A stretch of 64,000 bases of DNA, taken from contig NC_079507.1 of the NCBI RefSeq assembly GCF_030052815.1, forward strand, positions 50,293,571 through 50,357,570, read 5' to 3'. Each line of letters starts with the position of its first letter. The stretch's first letter is position 1. Shown one piece after another: positions 36,225-49,638 of the stretch. A program made the translations under genes and the position numbers. This DNA comes from Hevea brasiliensis. Its lineage: Eukaryota > Streptophyta > Magnoliopsida > Malpighiales > Euphorbiaceae. Below the pieces are notes generated by a model. The model searched no databases, had not been told where the DNA came from, and saw only the letters and a list, made by a program, of their open reading frames with translations.

Positions 36225-39200
36225 ATGCCGGTGGCTGCATCTGCCATTTACTTCTTAAATCTTCGGGGTGATGTGCTCATCAATCGTCTCTATCGTGACG
36301 ATGTCGGGTAATATATACATCTACTTGTGTGTTGGGTGCTTTCTTTTGAATTTACAAGAACCATGTTAGCGAAATGTACCAAATTTTATGAGCTATGGCT
36401 TTCTGATGATTTTACAGTTAATGCGTAGTTTTATTACGTTAAGAGATGAGGTTTGTGTTAAGGTTGTGTGTTTTGTGCATAACCGTATCTGGGTCTGGTG
36501 TAATCAGTGGCATTATGGATTTAGAGAAGGCTTCGAGCAAACGGGTATGCTTTTAAAGTTGGTTGGATTTGAACTTAGCTGTGAATCGACATAACCTTTA
36601 AAACATCATTGGGAGGTTCAGTTTTTAACTGAGCTTTGTGAAGGAGCGGAATGCTATATCATTGAATTCAAAAATTTTTTAGCTAGTGTCACGTGCATCA
36701 TGCAAGATATTTATTTTTATCTATTTGATTTCAATGATAAACAGCATATTAAAACTCTTTTAATATATTTTTGGATCTACATTTGACATTTAAGATTTTA
36801 GAATTAATCAGATTAATTTTAAGAACCCTAGATTAGATTAAGAACAAGTGCAATAACCTCTTGATGTATTACAGTGTGTTTGACACCTTTGAAATGCGTC
36901 TTATTAGGACATCAGATGTTGTCCCTCTAGCTTGTCCACGCCAAGATCACCTATGGCAGCCCTTGAACAGTTTCTAAAACTTTTTTTATGAACTAGAAAA
37001 TCAAGTTTTGCCTTTTGAGAGATTACAGATGTAAACAGGATACTAAAAATAATTTCTAATATTTTTAATTCAAGAGATTGTTTTTTAATCTCTTTAAATT
37101 GATGAGAGATGAAGAAGAAGAGGGGAGAGGGCAGCCAAGGGTGGTGGCACAAAGAGAGAATGGCAACTTGTGTATTTTGTTCTTTCATCCTTACACTTAT
37201 ATAGCTAGGTTACCACTTAAAACCCTTGCCACATGTCTCCTTTTGATTAGCTCTAGGTTTAATTGACCCAATCACATTGTGCCAAGTGTCAAACCTATAT
37301 TTAATCTTGATTTTAATCATCTTACATGATTAAAAGACATTTGACAAGCTTATGTACAGTGCCATGTGTCAACATCTCACTCATGGTGCCACATGTCACC
37401 CTGTGAAATGACCAAAATGCCCATGTATCTTAATTTTGAGTTCTCAACCCAAAATAATTATTTCTCTTCTTCTAATCAATTTATATCTAATTTAAATTAA
37501 TTAATTAATTTCTTATTAATTAAATTCATATTTAAACACTTTAAATATAAATTTAACTTATCCTATACATCCAATAACCTAGATTTGGTTTCAAGCCATG
37601 CAAGGGACTTTGCAATCTAATTGCAAATCAAACCTATTTAATTAATCAATTAAACTCTTTAATTAATTAATTAAATCATATTTAAGTTGGTGATTACTTG
37701 TGTATGTGTGTGACTTACTAAACCCATCACTAATTGGCAATGAGACATGATATCAACTCTTAATATCATCAGAACTCTTTCATATCATAAATGATTTCTC
37801 TAAATCATTTTATGCACCTCATAAACCATGGTTAACACCTAGCATAACATGCCATGGCCACCCAATTAGTAATAAGGTTTGCCTTAAATGAACCTATAAT
37901 CATATGTTACCATGCACTAGAATCTCTCTGTTACAAAATCCCAATTCGAGCTGGAGTCATGGTTTATGTCAAACCCCATTTGCTATGAATATTATGTTTT
38001 CTTTTAATTCCAGTTCTTGATTAAAAAGATTTTTCTCATCAGAAACTCTTTTCTGATTAAATCTATCTGTCCTGGCCAGGAACTTGAAACATCAAGAACA
38101 ATTAAATGAACATAGTATTTTTTCCTTATTTACTTAGAGGAACAGATTCCATCTTGATCAACACCTACCTCCATATATAACTAGTAGGAGCCAACACATG
38201 CCCATATACCCATACACAGTACAAGTATGAAAGCAGTATCAAACTCAAACCACCTATATACAAGATAACTGTGCTATATCAGGTCTAAAGACTATATGCA
38301 CTGATATGATTTATGACAATGCATTGACAAGAGTAAACTCCATGTACTTGTCATAAACGTCACTGGTTCGACCTACTTGTCATGTATAAGTGCCTATAAT
38401 GTTTGTTATATGGCATGAGACTCACCATTCCATCTTGTTTACATCTCATATAAATAATTTGGGAACAAACATGATTACAATCTTTCTGGATAAGTCATGT
38501 TCTTATTGTGTAGTATCCTTGATTGTAAACCTATTTATGATACTTTATGCTAAAAATACTGTCACTTATATTCTTAACAACTTAAGAATAATATTTCTAA
38601 CAAAATATCAATGGACCTTTTCTATTACACATAAATATATTATGTAAACAGAAAAGTGGAAATGCCTTTTATTAATAAAATATATACAAGATACATACTA
38701 AATGATATGCTCTAGGACATACTACTAATACTTTGCTTTGAAGAGGTGGTCAAACTGAATTTTTTTGTCCCATAATGATTTAATGAAGTACTCATTTTTT
38801 TCTCAGTAGGTTTTCTCTAGTATTCATAAACAGGTATGAGTCTGTTTAATACCTGTTAGGCATAAACCATTGAAATATTTACCTTTTATTGAAAGGAGGA
38901 GGAGTTGAAAGTCTGAAGCGAAACCTGAGGGTTAATGATCTCAAGATTGGTTCCCCCTCTCTTCTGATAATCAGAAAGGTGCTCAAAAACCTCCTCTTTA
39001 AAGGATAGATGAGACACTGATTAGGTTTTGCCTCTGCCAAATTCTTGAATGATATGTTCTCTCTTTCAAAAGGACTTAAGTGTGGAATCCCTACTCTCTT
39101 GTTTGGAGGCATTTGCTCCCTTTTTTTGCCTGATTCATTGTATACTCTAATATTTCTCTACTGATGCATTTTCAATTGTTCCTCTTATTTCCTATTGAAT

Positions 39201-42200
39201 TGATTTTTTCTGCTGCATTATATATGATGGCTTTATCTTTTGATGGGGACTGACACATGCAATTTCTTTTAGTGGGAATATGGTGGATGCATTCCGAATG
39301 CATATAATGCAAACGAAAGAACTTGGCACATGTCCAGTACGGCAAATTGGAGGTTGCTCCTTCTTTTACATGAGAATCAGCAATGTCTACGTTGTGATTG
39401 TTGTCAGCAGCAATGCTAATGTGGCTTGTGCATTCAAGTTTGTTGTCGAGGTGGTTAGCTTATCCTCGCTGATTTGGTTTTCTCTTCAGATTTGGCTTCA
39501 TAATTCATATGAGTGATGATGATTGGTCTAGTTGCTGTTTATTTAAGAGAGCAGAATTTTTTTTCTGCATTGAATAATTTGATGAATTTAAAAAAAAAAA
39601 TTGTTTAGTAGAAAAATACAAGAATAGTACTCTTAGTTTAATAGTTTTATTGAAAAATTGCTTTGTAAGAAGATTGTTGAATTCATCAGTCATTCTGGTT
39701 CTTAATTATTGCAAATGGCAAAAATGATTGGATTCTGGTATCAAACACTGCTCCTAGGTTCAGATAGTATTTCTATGTGACATGTTGGTTCAAGGAGAAA
39801 CAAGTTACTTGTTTTTATTTTTGTAACACTCTTTCTGTTGCAAGCAGGCTGTTGCATTGTTCAAATCATACTTTGGTGGGGCTTTTGATGAAGATGCCAT
39901 CAGAAATAATTTTGTCCTGATTTATGAGCTGCTGGATGGTATGTTATTTGAAATAGATATCTTCCTTTGGTTCTTTCTTGTGAATTTTTTATGGAATCTA
40001 CTTAGCTACGTGCATTATGAATTGTGCTGCCATTTTCATGCAAGAAATTGTTACAGAAACCCTTAGATTAGGTTTACTGTTCTTGAGAACAAGAAAGAAA
40101 GAGTTAAGAGAGAAAGAATAGACAATAAGAAGGAGAGAATAGAAGTAGGAGAGAAGATAGGAATTCTTATTAGATTCTTCAGATGATCTAAATACACGAG
40201 TTTCCTATCATTTTATACAAGTCTCAGCTGCTGTAACTGCTATTGGTGGTTATAACTGCTCTTATAACAACTCTCTAACCAATCTTTAACCAACTATAAC
40301 CTTCTTAACAGAATTATTTTCTAATTTCCCTCCAATTATCTGCAATCTCGACCCGTTATCTTGACAACTCAGCAATCTTCTCCTTATCACAGACTTCTGC
40401 CAGCTCATCAATCCATCTTGTCCACCATATTTCTTTTGTTCCTCCTCCTATATGTAACAGAAATGAAAGTCAAATCACTAATTTTTGTTTCAATAATGAA
40501 TCATAACATAATCTGATCAATGATTTATTTCTTCCTTAAAATTCCAGAAATTATGGACTTTGGTTACCCACAGAACCTGTCTCCTGAGATTTTAAAGCTT
40601 TACATCACTCAGGAAGGAGTGCGCTCACCATTTTCATCCAAGGTTAGATGTTTATTTCAAGAAATGTTATCCAGTAGAACAATGGCTGTTTTCTTGGACA
40701 TCTATGTTCTGTTTTTCTTTGAATATATAAATATATCACGACTGTAAAAGTTGATGAATGCTTTTAAGTCATGCTATGATAAACAGTCTGATCATTTGTT
40801 TCTTTGTTCTTTACCATTGTGAAAAATAAAATAGCCTACAGATAAACCTGTTCCTAATGCAACATTACAAGTCACTGGTGCTGTTGGTTGGCGGAGAGAG
40901 GGCCTTGTTTATAAAAAGAATGAGGTGATGCAATTTGTCCATGCTTCTCACTTGACTAGCATTTGGCCATTCTGCTAGATTTTCATCTTCATTCCTTACA
41001 GGTTTTTCTTGATATTGTGGAAAGTGTAAATCTTCTTATGTCTTCAAAAGGTGGGAAATGGTACTTTGGTTCTTTTTTTAGAATCTTATTTATTTATTAG
41101 TAATCACTGATTCAGTAGGTCGTAAATAATTTGGTTATTATAGGTAGTGTTCTACGTTGTGATGTAACGGGGAAGATTCTCATGAAGTGCTTCCTTTCTG
41201 GAATGCCTGATTTGAAGTTGGGTTTAAATGATAAAATTGGCCTTGAGAAAGAGTCACAAATGAAATCCCGTCCTGCTAAAAGGTAGTTTTATTGATACAC
41301 AGCTATCATCCTTAACAGGTTGTCTCCACTTTGCTGTTATTCTTGTATTTATATGTAGCTGCTATTTTCGGATCCGTGCATTAATCTATAAATTCACTTT
41401 TTGGCTTCCTTTTTTCAGCTTGTAGGACAAATTGCATAAGATAATAGATTTTTTTCCGTGCTTGTTAATCCACCTTTCTGTTTTCATTGTTCTAGAATAT
41501 CATCCTTTGAATGAACAAAGAATTTAAATTTTAAACTTTTCCTTTTGAAATTGGCTTTATGTTGACATTACCTTTCTTTTCCTTTGTCATTATCAGAACA
41601 TACGGAGTATTACATCTGGTCATTTGCTACTGCAATAGTATCCTATAATCTTTTTTCTTGTTTCGTTTTGTTATTTTTCACTATTAGTTTTTATTGTAAG
41701 TATTGTTAAAAAAAAAAAAAAAAAAACCCCTTTTTATTGATTATTTTGTCCAGCTTTCGTTGTTGTTAAAGTCTATTGAAATCTGAACTCCGAACAAGGT
41801 CCCAAATGGCATTAGCTAATGTGTTCTTCTATTTTCATGTCAATAAGAAATGCTTATTGCTGCCTTTTCTGATTTTGAAAATTTCACATTGAATCTTATT
41901 TCAGATGACATTTCAAAAAACTCACTATTTTAAACTCTGACCTTCTTGTCAACAATTTCCCCCCTTTCTCTCCTTTCTTTTTGTTAGTCTTCTTTCTTTC
42001 TTTCTTTCTTTTTTATTTTTTAATCTGTCTTTAACTTTTACAATTGATCAGTTTGTTCAATTTATTTCAGATTGAATTTTGCTCTGGTTTAGTATATTTT
42101 AGTTAACAGAAATAGCCTCTCTGCGAAGCAGGGGTAAGGCTGCACACATTTGAGTGTGAGATATTTCGTGCACTGGTTCACCCTTAGTGTATCAATCAAT

Positions 42201-45200
42201 TCTATAATTTGGTTGTTAGTGGTTTTGCATTGTGAAATGTGGTTTTTATGTTTGCTATGATAACATGATCTTGTTTTATGCAGTGGCAAAACGATTGAAC
42301 TTGATGATGTTACTTTCCACCAATGTGTAAATTTGACAAGGTTCAACTCAGAAAAGACTGTTAGTTTTGTCCCACCAGATGGTGAATTTGAATTGATGAA
42401 GTAAGATTACAAATCCTCATGATTCAGTATATACTTTAAACTTAAGTTATTTAATATGTGTTTTGTATTGTGCATCAGCAATTATTAAACACAATTTTTT
42501 CTTTTATAAGTTTGCCCTTTTGTTGGTCTGCCCTTCATTAATTATAATTATTGGATTCTGCATAAGCAATCCATTTTCCATTTTAATTTTGCTGGCTAGC
42601 CATGTTACCTAAAAAATAGATCGCAAGTGATATGCTTGTTTCCATTCACTTGAGAGCATGTGATGTTTGTTTCCAGTTGAAAGTTAATCACTAAGGGTCT
42701 GCCTTTGCTGTTTGAGTTGCTGTTGAGATAAGCTTTATTTTAGATATGTTTATTGGAGACCATTAAAATCTGAGAATGTGTTTATTGAGAATATGTGATG
42801 CTTGTTTCCGGTTGAAAGTTTACATTCACTTGAAAATATTTGATGTTTGTTTCTAGTTGAGAATATGTGATGTATTTGATTTAATTTTAATTTTGAAATG
42901 TTTATTTTATTTTAATTTTATTTGATGTATTTGCTTTAAGTTAAGTAGAACGAAGACAAAATACATGCATTGCAAGTTTAGTGAAGGCCGAACTGGTGAT
43001 AGGGAAGGAGTTAGTTTGGATGGAGTGATACTGCTCCAAAGTAATCACTTTAAATATTTCGGCTCAATTCTTCAAGTAGATGGGGGATGTGAGGAGGACG
43101 TTAGTCATAGGATTAAAGTCGGATGGTTGAAGTAGAGACGTGCCACGGGAGTTTTATGTGATTGCAAGATTTCCAATAAATTGAAAGGAAAATTTTACCG
43201 TACAGACGTACGACCAGCCATGTTATATGGTAGTGAGTGTTGGGCACAGAAGGAGAATATTAAGGTGGATGAGTAGCCATACTAGACTAGATAAAGTCTA
43301 TAATGAGAGTATTAGAGAAAAGGTAGGAGTGGTGCCAATTGAGGATAAGTTGAAAGAAGGGAGATTGAGGTGGTTTTGTCATGTGAAGCGTAGACATACG
43401 GAGGCTCCAGTTAGACAAGTAGAGTACATTGGGTTAGAAGATAGAAAGAAAAAAAGGAGTAGACCTAATATGACTTGGAGGAGAGTAGTACAACATGGCC
43501 TATAAATTTTATATATTTTTGAGGATTTAACCTAAAATCGTTTAGAGTGGAGAAAGAGAATCCATATAGCCAATCCCAAATTTTTGGGATAAAGGCTTAG
43601 TTGAGTTGAGTTGAGTTGAGTTGAGTTTAGCTGTAAACTTCAAAACAGCAAAATAACTAGTGCAAATTGCTTTTTCCAACATCATCTAAAAGGGTGCTTT
43701 TCGAAAAAAATATTTTCAATTTCAATCCCAAACAAGCTCTAAATTCCCATTAACACTTGTATATTTTAGAATGCTTCTTCTATCTGGTGGTTTCTCTTAA
43801 TTGAAAAGTCTAACTGGTTTATTATGAGATTATTAATTGTCTTATTTACTTCTCCAAATATATTGTTGATTCTTATTGTTAAGTGATGTTAGTAACTTTT
43901 TCAAAAAATCTTTTGACTTATTTGTCTGCTGATTCATTGTAGGTATCGTATCACCGAGGGAGTTAATCTTCCATTTCGGGTATTGCCAACAATCAAAGAA
44001 CTTGGTCGAACACGCATGGAAGTGAATGTTAAGGTTTGTAGTTTTACATTTACATGCTTGCTGTAGCGATATTTGCTGGTCTACATTTATCTTATGTAGA
44101 ATAGTCTTCAGGTCAAGAGTGTCTTTGGTGTGAAAATGTTTGCACTTGGAGTTGTTATCAAAATTCCTGTACCCAAACAAACTGCTAAGGCAAGCTTCCA
44201 GGTGACGTCAGGTCGAGCGAAGTACAATGCTGCAATTGATTGTTTGGTTTGGAAGTGAGTATTTTTAACTTGTTGAATTTTGAAATTCAGGTTCCGTGGG
44301 CTACACCAATCCATTTTTTCTATATTTGGATTGCAATAATGTCTATGTGCATTTTAATATCATGTCCAAACTTCCTCTTCAAATGTGGATTTGCCTGTCA
44401 CTACTGACTTGCGCCAAAACATGGTTAGCTTAAGGCTCCAAAAATCTGTAGCAAGCCTGAAACAATTGTAAACCTGTCTAGCCACAACAAATACACGCAC
44501 GACCGCATGCACATATATAATCTTGCATATTCTTTTTCTTGTTCTTTTATTTTTTTTTTTTTTTTTTTTTTTGGGGCGTGGTGGGTGGGTTGGGTTTTGC
44601 GGAGGCTTATTTAGCTCTTATCATATATTCATAAACCATGCATCATACTTCAAATGCACATACCATTATCCCTACGACTCAAACAACTTTTTTAGAGCCT
44701 ACCATTGAAATGTCCAAGCTAGCTATGCTCTTACCTTGCTTAGCTCTAAAGATGAGCGAGATGGGTGACCACTTCAATGTAGCAAGCATCATACAAAATA
44801 ACACGCATGCACGACATATGTACTGTGGCTTGCATCTGTCACACCATCCAATTACCACCATATCATTGACCAAGTATGTAACAAACAATTCAACTCAGGT
44901 GGACGGTCATGAAGCACCAAACATCCAATAGAAAAGAGAGGATAAACTCAATCACAACCTGATGTAGAACAAATAAAGAACAAGGAGAAATCGAGGACCA
45001 ATCCTTGAAAAAAGAACTAATTCTCAAAATATTATTGATCTCATAAAATTGTCATAGCAAGTCTAATCTAATAACAATAAAAAACCCTAGGTCTTATTTA
45101 TTGAATTAGGAATCCAAATCACATTAGAGTTTTAGAACCCTAGTTTCATCCTAATTGGGAATACTAAATTAAACCAAAATAAACCTAGGAAACAATAATA

Positions 45201-47331
45201 GCTGTATTATTAAAATTCTAAACCTAATAAAACTCTTAAATTTCCTAATTTTACAATGAAAATAGTTCCTAAATTGTATCAAGATCTTCGTCTTCCCATT
45301 CTGCATTACAACCTTAACTCAGTCTCAACTTAAGCCAAACATATGTCAACAGGGTGGGAGGTCACCAAGTTAAGTCTAAAGCCTTACAACTCGAGAACTC
45401 ACACTTGCCGAACTTGGAACATCTTATGCGCTTATAGCCTAACCAAGGGCAAGGTTATTACATTGTCAAAATTGAAAATGAGCTTAGTTAATGATATGAC
45501 ATTTTGCTTCAAGAATGATTGGGTGTATATGGGTAATGTGTTTATTTATTATTTAATTTGATTAGTTTGTTTCATAAATTCTTTTCATGCTACTCCAAAT
45601 ACAGAAAAACAATTACCTGACAAAGCCTGCAACCTGCTACATCTGTATCTAGCAGCTAACTCAAGTATCCAGAAGGTTGAACCCAAACAATCAACCCTTG
45701 TTTACAAGAATATCCCTACTTAGTTAAATAATCTACCCAAAAATTTTTCTCTATTATGTAGACTTGTTATCTTGCATGTCTAACTTCTGCTAAGGAGTCC
45801 CTGCATTATGCAATTGAATTCATTAGTTGATGGAAGATAAATCAGTGTTGACAATGAGAATATTGGACTTATTTGAATCAGCATTTATAGTCAACCTTCT
45901 ACAACCTCTCTTCCATGCCAAAGCCAAATTGCGAAACCCTTACTTAGCCAAATTGTCAAACCCTTGCTCAGACCGAGCACAGCTATGTCTTGTTGCAAAC
46001 CCAATGATAACTGAATATCCAACAATCCAATTTCATACTCTTAAGAGTTCCCCAGCTCTAGTGATGCCTGGAGTTCAATTATGCTGACAATAATTTCAAG
46101 TGGTGGGGGCTGCTATTAACTATTGAGGTTAGGGATGGCAATGGTTCCCGAACCTGATGTGACCCACCTTGAACCTGATTAATTTTTCCTGACCTGCCCT
46201 GAACCCGATCAATTTTTCTTGACCCGTCCCGCCTCAATATTATGTGGGGCGGGGATGGGGAGACCTTCTCCCTGATAGACTTAGGAATCTCAGTTTAATA
46301 TCAATAAACTCAACACAAGCAACAGGAATCAGAAAATAGAAGAAACTCTGCAATTTTCATTAATGGATCTGCTTAACCAAGTAACTAATTACAAGAGTTT
46401 CAATTACAGCAACCTTATAAAAAAAAAAAAAAAAAAAAAAGACTCTCAAGAGAACTTTCCCGCAGAGTAACTTACTCTGCCCCAAGCCTAAACAGTTGGA
46501 AATTGCACTTTCTTTCCCATGACCTTTGCACTAGACACTTCACCTATTTATACTTTTTCCTGATGCTGTCTTCTCACGAGAAACCATCCCTTCACCTTCA
46601 CCTACCCCGCCCTCCTCCCCGGCAGGGAAGTTCCTGCCCTGACTCTAAACTCCTGTGGTAAGGGGGTTGGGGTGGGGGGTGGCCATGGGGCGGGCGCTGG
46701 GGAGAGCGATTCCCACCCTGCCTCGTTGCCATTTCTTATTGATGTCCGATGGTCTTTTATTTTTTTGCTACGGTCTGCTGTCTGCCTGAGGCCCAAGTGA
46801 TGACTGAAATATGAGGAATCTGAGATCATTGATGTGCAGAACATTTTGGCCACGGGGCGGGCGTTGGGGAGAGCGATTCCCACCCTGCCTCGTTGCCATT
46901 TCTTATTGATGTCAGATGGTCTTTTATTTTTTTGCTATGGTCTGCTGTCTGCCCGAGGCCCAAGTGATGACTGAATATGAGGAATCTGAGATCATTGATG
47001 TGCAGAACATTTTATCAGTGCACCTTTAAAGGAAAAACAAAAAAAAGCCCAAGCAAAAGCTGGACCAAATAATTCTTTCTAGAACAGAAAGTGATATTCT
47101 TTCTGGTTAGATTTAGTTAACTTTGCCCAGTTAAAAATTGTTATTTATTCGCTGATGAATGGCATATAGCTTTTCTGGTAATGCAGTTTGTTCAAATTGG
47201 TAAAGTTGTGCAAAAATATCATTTAACTTGGGTATCCTTGAGCATTTGCATCTTTTATGTTATCCCTGGCATTGATACTGATGAGCTCTTTCACTATTAT
47301 ATTTATTAACTTGTAGTTATTAGTTTCATTC

Positions 47332-47398
<67 letters not shown>

Positions 47399-48580
47399 CT
47401 ATTGCGTAATGGCATATATTTGCTATCATTCAGGATAAGAAAATTTCCTGGACAAACTGAGCCCACCTTGAGTGCAGAAATTGAGTTGATTTCTACAATG
47501 GCAGAGAAGAAATCGTGGACAAGGCCACCAATTCAAATGGAGTTCCAGGTGCCTAATCTATTATATATTGCTATTGTGCCTAAAATTTGAAGTTAAATTC
47601 CACTTCCATGAATTGCATCCGATGCATTATTAATTGTTTTGTCAATACCATCGCCATGTTTGATAACCAGATGTTACAGCAATAGTAGAGCAAATTCTTA
47701 GTACTTCTTAATTCAGTAGTGGTTGCTGGTAAACAAAAGGCCTAGTTGCATAAAAAATCTTGAACTTGGTTTTTTTCAATTCTATTAGGAAGTTCTAATT
47801 TTAGCAATTTGGTGTTTCAATTTTGAATTTTTCAATTGTATCGTAGAATTATTTTTGAGTTAAATTTCTTCCATTTCTGACAAAAGTAGTGGGAGGTACC
47901 CCTAAGTGCATCACAACTGCAACTTTTATTTGAGATTGATGGGGACAGGATGGAATCTTAAAAAGAGTTAATTTGACCAAACGATTGCTCCGTTGCGCAT
48001 GACCAACACCAATGAACTCTTGACAATGATATGGTTTTAGTGATATGATCAATTGACGTGGATAATAAAATTAACTCTTAATAATTTAACTGGAATAACT
48101 TTAAGTGAAAAAAATTGAAAAATTAAAATGCCTAATTGCTATAATTAAAATTTCATGATAGAATTGGAAAATTGCCTAAATTAAATATTTTTATTTTTTA
48201 TTTTGATTTTTTTTTTGCAATTAGTCCTAAACAAGATAAGAAAAAAAAAAGGGTTGTCTTGACATAAATGTGCGTGTGCGCGCAAATTTAACTGCTCAAC
48301 TTCTTTATTCAATTGTATGCAATTTTTATTATTCATCTTTTGGATGATCACAGTCTGAGTCTTTCTTTTTTGCAGGTTCCCATGTTTACAGCATCTGGTT
48401 TACGTGTTCGATTTCTTAAGGTGAATATTCTCAACTTACAAGTTTGTACTGCAATTTTGCTCCAAAAGTTCTGCATTGACAATGGGATATTTCCTTCAGG
48501 TATGGGAAAAGAGTGGGTACAACACAGTTGAGTGGGTCCGTTATATTACTAAAGCAGGCTCGTATGAGATTAGGTGCTAG
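36225..48580 (+). CDS. AP2M: AP-2 complex subunit mu, complete, 13 exons
   Basis: The medium subunit of the AP-2 clathrin adaptor; it recognises tyrosine-type cargo signals at the plasma membrane for endocytosis. Exons: 36225-36307, 39273-39450, 39848-39938, 40548-40642, 40835-40924, 41002-41050, 41144-41282, 42284-42400, 43943-44033, 44112-44254, 47434-47548, 48376-48420, 48500-48580. Total is 1317 bases, 438 residues plus stop, which I recall as the length of the Arabidopsis protein. The N-terminal longin-like domain spans about residues 1-140 (start [20 protein letters not shown]). The mu-homology domain follows ([18 protein letters not shown] to the end, KAGSYEIRC). All twelve introns are GT-AG with phases that keep the frame. 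Introns 1, 3, 8 and 10 are enlarged by repeats. No lesion was seen, so it should be functional. Confidence 0.97.
36687..38719 (-). repeat. Candidate 2-kb solo LTR in AP2M intron 1
   Basis: The segment begins TGTCACGTGC and ends CTCTAGGACA on the plus strand, a TGTC...GACA terminal pair as in LTRs. On the minus strand it starts TGTCCTAGAGCATATC with an AT-rich stretch after it. There is no coding interior. The flanks GCTAG and TACTA do not match, so the boundaries and solo-LTR status are tentative. Confidence 0.45.
40049..40459. repeat. Solo LTR, 411 bp, in AP2M intron 3
   Basis: It starts TGTTACAGAAACCC and ends CTATATGTAACA, giving inverted TGTTACA/TGTAACA-type ends. It is flanked by a perfect 5-base direct repeat GAAAT (40044-40048 and 40460-40464). 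The size, ends and duplication show an LTR left after recombination between two LTRs. It lies 110 bases after exon 3 and 88 before exon 4. Confidence 0.85.
42695..43739. mobile_element. Possible PIF/Harbinger (Tourist-like) MITE interrupted by a LINE
   Basis: The left end GGGTCTGCCTTTG and the complement of the right end GAGCTTGTTTGGG resemble Tourist-type termini (GGGTCTGTTTGG). TAA flanks both sides (42692-42694 and 43740-43742), as expected for that superfamily. The LINE at 42941-43625 sits within it. The short duplication and divergence make this tentative. Confidence 0.45.
42941..43625 (+). pseudogene. 5'-truncated LINE, reverse transcriptase C terminus, in AP2M intron 8
   Basis: The reading frames give the typical end of a plant LINE (RTE-like) protein: [13 protein letters not shown], then [15 protein letters not shown] near 43215, [20 protein letters not shown] near 43275, and [20 protein letters not shown] near 43370. 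After the coding end ([12 protein letters not shown] block near 43570) the element closes with five copies of TTGAG (43601-43625), the simple-repeat tail used by this class. Stops and frame changes at about 43130, 43250 and 43275 show it is dead. No target duplication was found. Confidence 0.85.
44963..45310. repeat. Candidate small LTR in AP2M intron 10
   Basis: It begins TGTAGAACAAATAAAG and ends TTCTGCATTACA. The start and end resemble those of 26615-27011, suggesting one TRIM or Copia LTR family. The flanks share only ACCT, so no duplication is claimed. Confidence 0.4.
46130..46737. mobile_element. 608-bp hAT-type element in AP2M intron 10
   Basis: The left end TAGGGATGGCAATGG and the complement of the right end AAGAAATGGCAACGAGG are imperfect inverted repeats of the common plant hAT type. 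Flanks ATTGAGGT (46122-46129) and ATTGATGT (46738-46745) match at 7 of 8 bases. Both arms are rich in G/C blocks such as GGGGCGGGG. The centre (46265-46560) contains a poly(A) run of more than 20 bases and looks like separate inserted sequence. Confidence 0.75.
46681..47013. repeat. Tandem duplication, two copies of about 167 bp
   Basis: 46681-46847 and 46848-47013 are almost identical, starting GGCCA(T/C)GGGGCGGGCG and ending GTGCAGAACATTTT. The unit covers the right end of the hAT element and its downstream flank, so the duplication happened after that insertion. Confidence 0.9.
47331..47398. repeat. (TTA)n microsatellite
   Basis: About 22 uninterrupted TTA units in AP2M intron 10, ending 36 bases before exon 11. 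Confidence 0.95.
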
Positions 48581-49638
48581 AAACATGTAAACTCTACTGT
48601 GAGACTTTCATGAGAGGAAAGGAGGTTGATGGACTACTTTGCTAGCTGTTATAGCCAAGTTGGAAGAAACCACTGCATACAAAAATACCTTGTCGACAAC
48701 AAAAATATGCAGCTGGATTTCTTGTGTTGATTCTTTTTATTGATGGGAGTGTTGTGCTGTTGTCAATGCCATTGGTTGAAGTGAATATTGTTTGTGCTGT
48801 AAAGGCTAGTCCCTTGTTAGAACAGGATGACTTTTTTTTTTTAATTTTAATATTTTTAATCCTTTTTGATATATAATATTATTGCTATTTTAATCTTAAT
48901 TTTAATTACTCTGTATCTGTTTGATGCATTTTGCTACAGATTATTTTATTGTTGTAATGATGAAATGATTAATCCAGTGTACTTGAACAAGAGTTCTTTT
49001 TCTAAAGGAGTTGATTGCGTTCTTGCCACGTTACAATTACAATGCCATGTTATATTTATGTTATGGAGAAGATCTAGTTGGTAGTTTCTTCCAAATTTTA
49101 AAATTAATTGTTACATGAGCATATAACAATGATAGCACTACATGATTCCCAGAATAAGACAGGTACTGTGCAGGCTCATCTTCATCGCTATCTGCAATGA
49201 GAAAAGACTCAAGTGTCATATGTAAACTATGAAAAACACAGTTTTTCAAGCTGCTATTTTGAAGACTGCAAACACAATAAACCTATATTGGAACTCAAAC
49301 TGAACCGAGAATGGAAGGACCCATATGGAAACTCAAACTGAACAGAGAATGGAAGGCTTAGCAAGTGATACAGAAATTTGGGCAAACCCAATAGCAAGTC
49401 TCAATGCCCTCGTTGAATCATTCTTGTATTTCTGCACCTTGTCATGCGAGTGTTGAAGGAGAGGGAACTGGAAGGATTATAAACAGATTAATGAGACAGG
49501 GACTTGGCATTTCAGATTGGCAGAGACCCTTGTAGTTCTGATGTTTATAATTCTACAAAGATTTGCACTTTTATTAATGCCTGAGGAAATGAAAACTTGT
49601 CACCTGGTGCATTCTCTACTTCCAGGAGCAATCTTCGA
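48581..49638. other. AP2M 3' region and spacer to the homoserine kinase pseudogene
   Basis: The first few hundred bases are probably the AP2M 3' UTR. A short direct repeat (GGAACTCAAACTGAAC and GAGAATGGAAGG, twice) lies at 49290-49350. A minus frame near 49190 reads DSDEDEPAQ after a TTGCAG acceptor-like site but has no partner exon. Confidence 0.4.

Noticed and set aside
45827..46087. 86-codon frame in AP2M intron 10
   Set aside because: It lies between repeats, has no splice link to AP2M and no recognised domain.
49061..49249. Acidic minus frame DSDEDEPAQ with an acceptor-like TTGCAG
   Set aside because: No second exon or known protein could be attached; too short to call.
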